Positions 59,690 through 64,000 of a DNA stretch of 64,000 bases are shown here, in pieces (positions within the stretch are counted from its first letter, which is position 1; each line of letters opens with the position of its first letter). Source of the DNA: Trachythela sp. YZ-2020 (taxonomy: Eukaryota > Cnidaria > Anthozoa > Malacalcyonacea > Clavulariidae). The stretch is from NCBI GenBank assembly GCA_016169945.1, contig JADLSH010000388.1:7948501-8012500 (forward strand). Direction: 5' to 3'. The notes under the pieces were generated by a model. The model saw only the letters and a list, made by a program, of their open reading frames with translations, was not told where the DNA came from and ran no database searches. Both the position numbers and the translations under genes were made by a program.

Positions 59690-62600
59690 TGAAAATCTTA
59701 TTCATTAATACCACCTGATACAGAAAAGGGTTAAGGAAAATAAATACATATATCTAACTAGCAACGGACAAGATAGCCTAGTGGGAACTTGGTAGCATCG
59801 GGTGCATGAGAACTATGGATCAATCCCTGCTGAAGTACAAGTAGTTTTTGACTTTGAAAATCTTGTTCATTAATTCCACCTGATACAGAAAAGGTTAAGG
59901 AAAATAAAAACATATATCTAACAAGCAATGATAGACAAGATAGTCTAATGGTCACGGCGAAATGTAGCATATGTATGAAGTCAGGATCGATTCCTGGCTC
60001 TGTCAAAGAGTGTTTTAGCCTTTGACATGGGTATTAATTCATTATGGGCTGAAATGTTTTATAATTTTATTTTTAAAATTTTTTTCAGACACTTAGAAAT
60101 TTTTTGTTGTTTTTAGTGCGATGAAGGTGCGGTGAAGTGCGGTGAAGAAATTTTTTATAATTTTTTTTATAAGTTTTTGAGTCGTTTTACACTTTGAAAT
60201 TCATTTGTTGTTTTTACTGGTGAAGTGCGGTGAAGGTGCGGTGAAGGTGCGGCAGAAGTGCGGAAGAAATTTTTTGATAATTTTTTTATTTTTTTTACAA
60301 AAATTTTAGAAATTTTTTTGTTGATTTAATGCGGTGAATTGGTCAAGGTGCTAATATAATATATGAAATTTCAACTTATAATTTTTTTTTTGGCAGATAT
60401 TAATTTGTCACGAATTTATATAAGTCATTTTATACTTTGAAAATCTTATTCATTAATTCCAGTCATGACGAAAAATAAAAAGGGTTATTTATTGTTAGTT
60501 CAGGTGCTTTGAAAAAAATTTCTTCCCTCTGCCTCAGAAGCGGCCCTCGACCGGTCTCTTCGGCTTTTGGAGGCCTCCAGAAAAAATTTTCCAGTACGGC
60601 CCTCCCACCCGGTAAATAACATATATATATCTAACTAGCAACGGACAAGATAGCCTAGTGGGAACTTGGTAGCATCGGATGCATGAGAACTATGGATCAA
60701 TCCCTGCTGAAGTACAAGTAGTTTTTGACTTTGAAAATCTTGTTCATTAATTCCTACTGATACAGAAAAGGTTAAGGAAAATAAAAACATATATCTAACA
60801 AGCAATGGACAAGATAGTCTAATTGTCACGGCGAAATGTAGCATATGTATGAAGTCAGGATCGATTCCTGGCTCTGTCAAAGAGTGTTTTAGCCTTTGAC
60901 ATGGGTATTAATTCATTATGGGCTGAAATGTTTTATAATTTTATTTTTAAAATTTTTTTCAGACACTTAGAAATTTTTTTGTTGTTTTTAGTGCGATGAA
61001 GATGCGGTGAAGTGCGGTGACGAAATTTTTGATAATTTTTTTTTATAAGTTTTTTGAGACACTTAGAAATTTTTTGTTGTTTTTAGTGCGGTGAAGTGCG
61101 GTGAAGGTGCGGTGAAGTGCGGTGAAGAAATTTTTTATAATTTTTTTTTATAATTTGTTTTATATAAGTCGTTTTAGACTTTGAAAATCTTATTCATTAA
61201 TACCACCTGATACAGAAAAGGGTTAAGGAAAATAAATACATATATCTAACTAGCAACGGACAAGATAGCCTAGTGGGAACTTGGTAGCATCGGATGCATG
61301 AGAACTATGGATCAATCCCTGCTGAAGTACAAGTAGTTTTTGACTTTGAAAATCTTGTTCATTAATTCCACCTGATACAGAAAAGGTTAAGGAAAATAAA
61401 AACATATATCTAACAAGCAATGGACAAGATAGTCTAATGGTCACGGCGAAATGTAGCATATGTATGAAGTCAGGATCGATTCCTGGCTCTGTCAAAGAGT
61501 GTTTTAGCCTTTGACATGGGTATTAATTCATTATGGGCTGAAATGTTTTATAATTTTATTTTTAAAATTTTTTTCACACTTAGAAATTTTTTTGTTGTTT
61601 TTAGTGCGATGAAGATGAAGATGCGGTGAAGTGCGGTGAAGAAATTTTTATAATTTTTTTATAAGTTTTTGAGACACTTAGAAATTTTTTGTTGTTTTTA
61701 GTGCGGTGAAGTGCGGTGAAGGTGCGGTGAAGGTGCGGTGAAGTGCGGTGAAGAAATTTTTTATAATTTTTTTTTATAATTTTTGACACTTAGAAATTTT
61801 GTTGTTGTTTTTAGTGCGGTGAAGGTGCGTTGAAGGTGCGGTGAAGAAATTTTTTATAATTTTTTTTTATAATTTGTTTTATATAAGTCGTTTTAGACTT
61901 TGAAAATCTTATTCATTAATACCACCTGATACAGAAAAGGGTTAAGGAAAATAAATACATATATCTAACTAGCAACGGACAAGATAGCCTAGTGGGAACT
62001 TGGTAGCATCGGATGCATGAGAACTATGGATCAATCCCTGCTGAAGTACAAGTAGTTTTTGACTTTGAAAATCTTGTTCATTAATTCCACCTGATACAGA
62101 AAAGGTTAAGGAAAATAAAAACATATATCTAACAAGCAATGGACAAGATAGTCTAATGGTCACGGCGAAATGTAGCATATGTATGAAGTCAGGATCGATT
62201 CCTGGCTCTGTCAAAGAGTGTTTTAGCCTTTGACATGGGTATTAATTCATTATGGGCTGAAATGTTTTATAATTTTATTTTAAAATTTTTTTTCAGACAC
62301 TTAGAAATTTTTTGTTGTTTTTAGTGAATGAAGATGCGGTGAAGTGCGGTGAAGAAATTTTTGATAATTTTTTTTTATAAGTTTTTTGAGACACTTAGAA
62401 ATTTTTTGTTGTTTTTAGTGCGGTGAAGGTGCGGTGAAGGTGCGGTGAAGAAATTTTTTATAATTTTTTTTTATAATTTGTTTTATATAAGTCGTTTTAG
62501 ACTTTGAAAATCTTATTCATTAATACCACCTGATACAGAAAAGGGTTAAGGAAAATAAATACATATATCTAACTAGCAACGGACAAGATAGTCTAGTGGG

Positions 62601-64000
62601 AACTTGGTAGCATCGGATGCATGAGAACTATGGATCAATCCCTGCTGAAGTACAAGTAGTTTTTGACTTTGAAAATCTTGTTCATTAATTCCACCTGATA
62701 CAGAAAAGGTTAAGGAAAATAAAAACATATATCTAACAAGCAATGGACAAGATAGTCTAATGGTCACGGCGAAATGTAGCATATGTATGAAGTCAGGATC
62801 GATTCCTGGCTCTGTCAAAGAGTGTTTTAGCCTTTGACATGGGTATTAATTCATTATGGGCTGAAATGTTTTATAATTTTCTTTTTAAAATTTTTTTTCA
62901 GACATTTAGAAATTTTTTTGTTGTTTTTAGTGCGATGAAGATGCGGTGAAGTGCGGTGAAGAAATTTTTGATAATTTTTTTTTATAAGTTTTTTGAGACA
63001 CTTAGAAATATTTTGTTGTTTTTAGTGCGGTGAAGTGCGGTGAAGGTGCGGTGAAGTGCGGTGAAGAAATTTTTTATAATTTTTTTTTATAAGTTTCTTG
63101 AGACACTTAGAAATTTTTTGTTGTTTTTAGTGCGGTGAAGGTGCGGTGAAGGTGCGGTGAAGGTGCGGTGAAGTGCGGTGAAGACATTTTTTATAATTTT
63201 TTTTTATAATTTTTGACAGTTAGAAATTTTGTTGTTGTTTTTAGTGCGGTGAAGGTGCGTTGAAGGTGCGGTAAAGAAATTTTTTATAATTTTTTTTTAT
63301 AATTTGTTTTATATAAGTCGTTTTAGACTTTGAAAATCTTATTCATTAATACCACCTGATACAGAAAAGGGTTAAGGAAAATAAATACATATACCTAACT
63401 AGCAACGGACAAGATAGCCTAGTGGGAACTTGGTAGCATCAGATGCATGAGAACTATGGATCAATCCCTGCTGAAGTACAAGTAGTTTTTGACTTTGAAA
63501 ATCTTGTTCATTAATTCCACCTGATACAGGAAAGGTTAAGGAAAATAAAAACATATATCTAACAAGCAATGGACAAGATAGTCTAATGGTCACGGCGAAA
63601 TGTAGCATATGTATGAAGTCAGGATCGATTCCTGGCTCTGTCAAAGAGTGTTTTAGCCTTTGACATGGGTATTAATTCATTATGGGCTGAAATGTTTTAT
63701 AATTTTATTTTTAAAATTTTTTTCAGACACTTAGAAATTTTTGTTGTTGTTTTTAGTGCGATGAAGATGCGGTGAAGTGCGGTGAAGAAATTTTTGATAA
63801 TTTTTTTTTATAAGTTTTTTGAGAGACTTAGAATTTTTTTGTTGTTTTTAGTGCGGTGAAGTGCGGTGAAGGTGCGGTGAAGTGCGGTGAAGAAATTTTT
63901 TATAATTTTTTTTTATAAGTTTCTTGAGAAACAGAAATTTTTTGTTGTTTTTAGTGCGGTGAAGGTGCGTTGAAGGTGCGGTGAAGAAATTTTTTATAAT
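59690..64000 (+). repeat. Higher-order array: type 1 + type 2 tRNA-like monomers + decamer block
   Basis: Six composite units start at about 59758, 60635, 61250, 61969, 62573 and 63399 (spacing 600-880 bp). Each contains a type 1 monomer, then a type 2 monomer (agatagtctaatggtcacgg ... caggatcgattcctggctct), then a tgcggtgaag block of variable length. Type 2 has a good A box (tagtctaatgg) and a B box (ggatcgattcc) one base off consensus. The array continues past the window end. Confidence 0.92.
60477..60612. mobile_element. GC-rich insertion in the higher-order array
   Basis: Only this copy contains cctcagaagcggccctcgac and ggaggcctccag, between ggttattta and taaataac ends. Its composition is unlike the AT-rich surroundings, and it is absent from the other five composite units, so it is a recent insertion of unknown type. 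Confidence 0.5.

Noticed and set aside
59758..60010. True tRNA genes in the type 2 monomers
   Set aside because: A and B boxes are good, but I cannot pair a 7-bp acceptor stem or a convincing anticodon arm; called tRNA-like SINE monomers instead.
58916..63644. Minus-strand frames of 81-223 residues repeated in the right-hand array
   Set aside because: They are reverse readings of tRNA-like monomers and tgcggtgaag repeats, identical from unit to unit, and end where repeats end.

Overview
The window is nuclear DNA from an invertebrate animal. It is AT-rich and holds intron-rich metazoan genes (a Wnt ligand, a FHA/PHD nuclear factor, a mitochondrial aldehyde dehydrogenase split into at least 20 coding exons). 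GT-AG splice sites can be followed in phase from exon to exon. Gene density is low, there are many short hairpin transposons, and very large tandem arrays occupy more than a third of the sequence. A cnidarian-type genome would fit, but nothing here fixes the phylum.

Layout. 1-1911 is a satellite of 12- and 14-bp modules that ends against an inverted-repeat element. 2061-9300 has no gene I can support; it holds repeat copies and a ~62-bp minisatellite. 9529-12506 (+) is a complete four-exon Wnt4-like gene. 13678-14820 (-) is a seven-exon gene for a small unidentified membrane protein, whose exons are mostly very short. 16298-16636 (+) is a small membrane-protein exon. 17057-21553 (-) is an LEKR1-like coiled-coil gene, head-to-head with TMEM222 (21938-23750, +). 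24048-26587 (-) is a TCF19-like FHA/PHD gene, convergent with TMEM222 and head-to-head with ALDH4A1 (27158-34207, +). 37.8-39.4 kb holds a locally duplicated promoter-like segment followed by one orphan exon. 40.2-44.0 kb is a ~145-bp satellite with inversions and a nested hairpin transposon. 46300-47366 (-) is a frameshifted PAQR4-like gene. 49.3-54.6 kb is a 332-bp satellite of about 16 units that abuts a truncated IS630/Tc1-like transposase. 55.3-64.0 kb is a nested array of tRNA-like (SINE-type) monomers and a decamer minisatellite, and it runs off the window.

The single-copy genes have no evident shared pathway: a secreted signal, a mitochondrial proline-catabolism enzyme, a cell-cycle-type nuclear factor, a membrane protein and a coiled-coil protein. 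They share compact head-to-head promoters.

Most notable points: the Wnt4-like protein has cysteine where Wnts carry the lipid-acylated serine; the 332-bp satellite monomer is laid out like a tandem small-RNA or spliced-leader gene (hypothesis only); the right-hand array is made of tRNA-like units; ALDH4A1 lacks a conserved ~17-residue segment exactly where a transposon sits in the intron; and the PAQR4-like gene carries at least four frameshifts. All homology calls come from recalled family features, with no database search.
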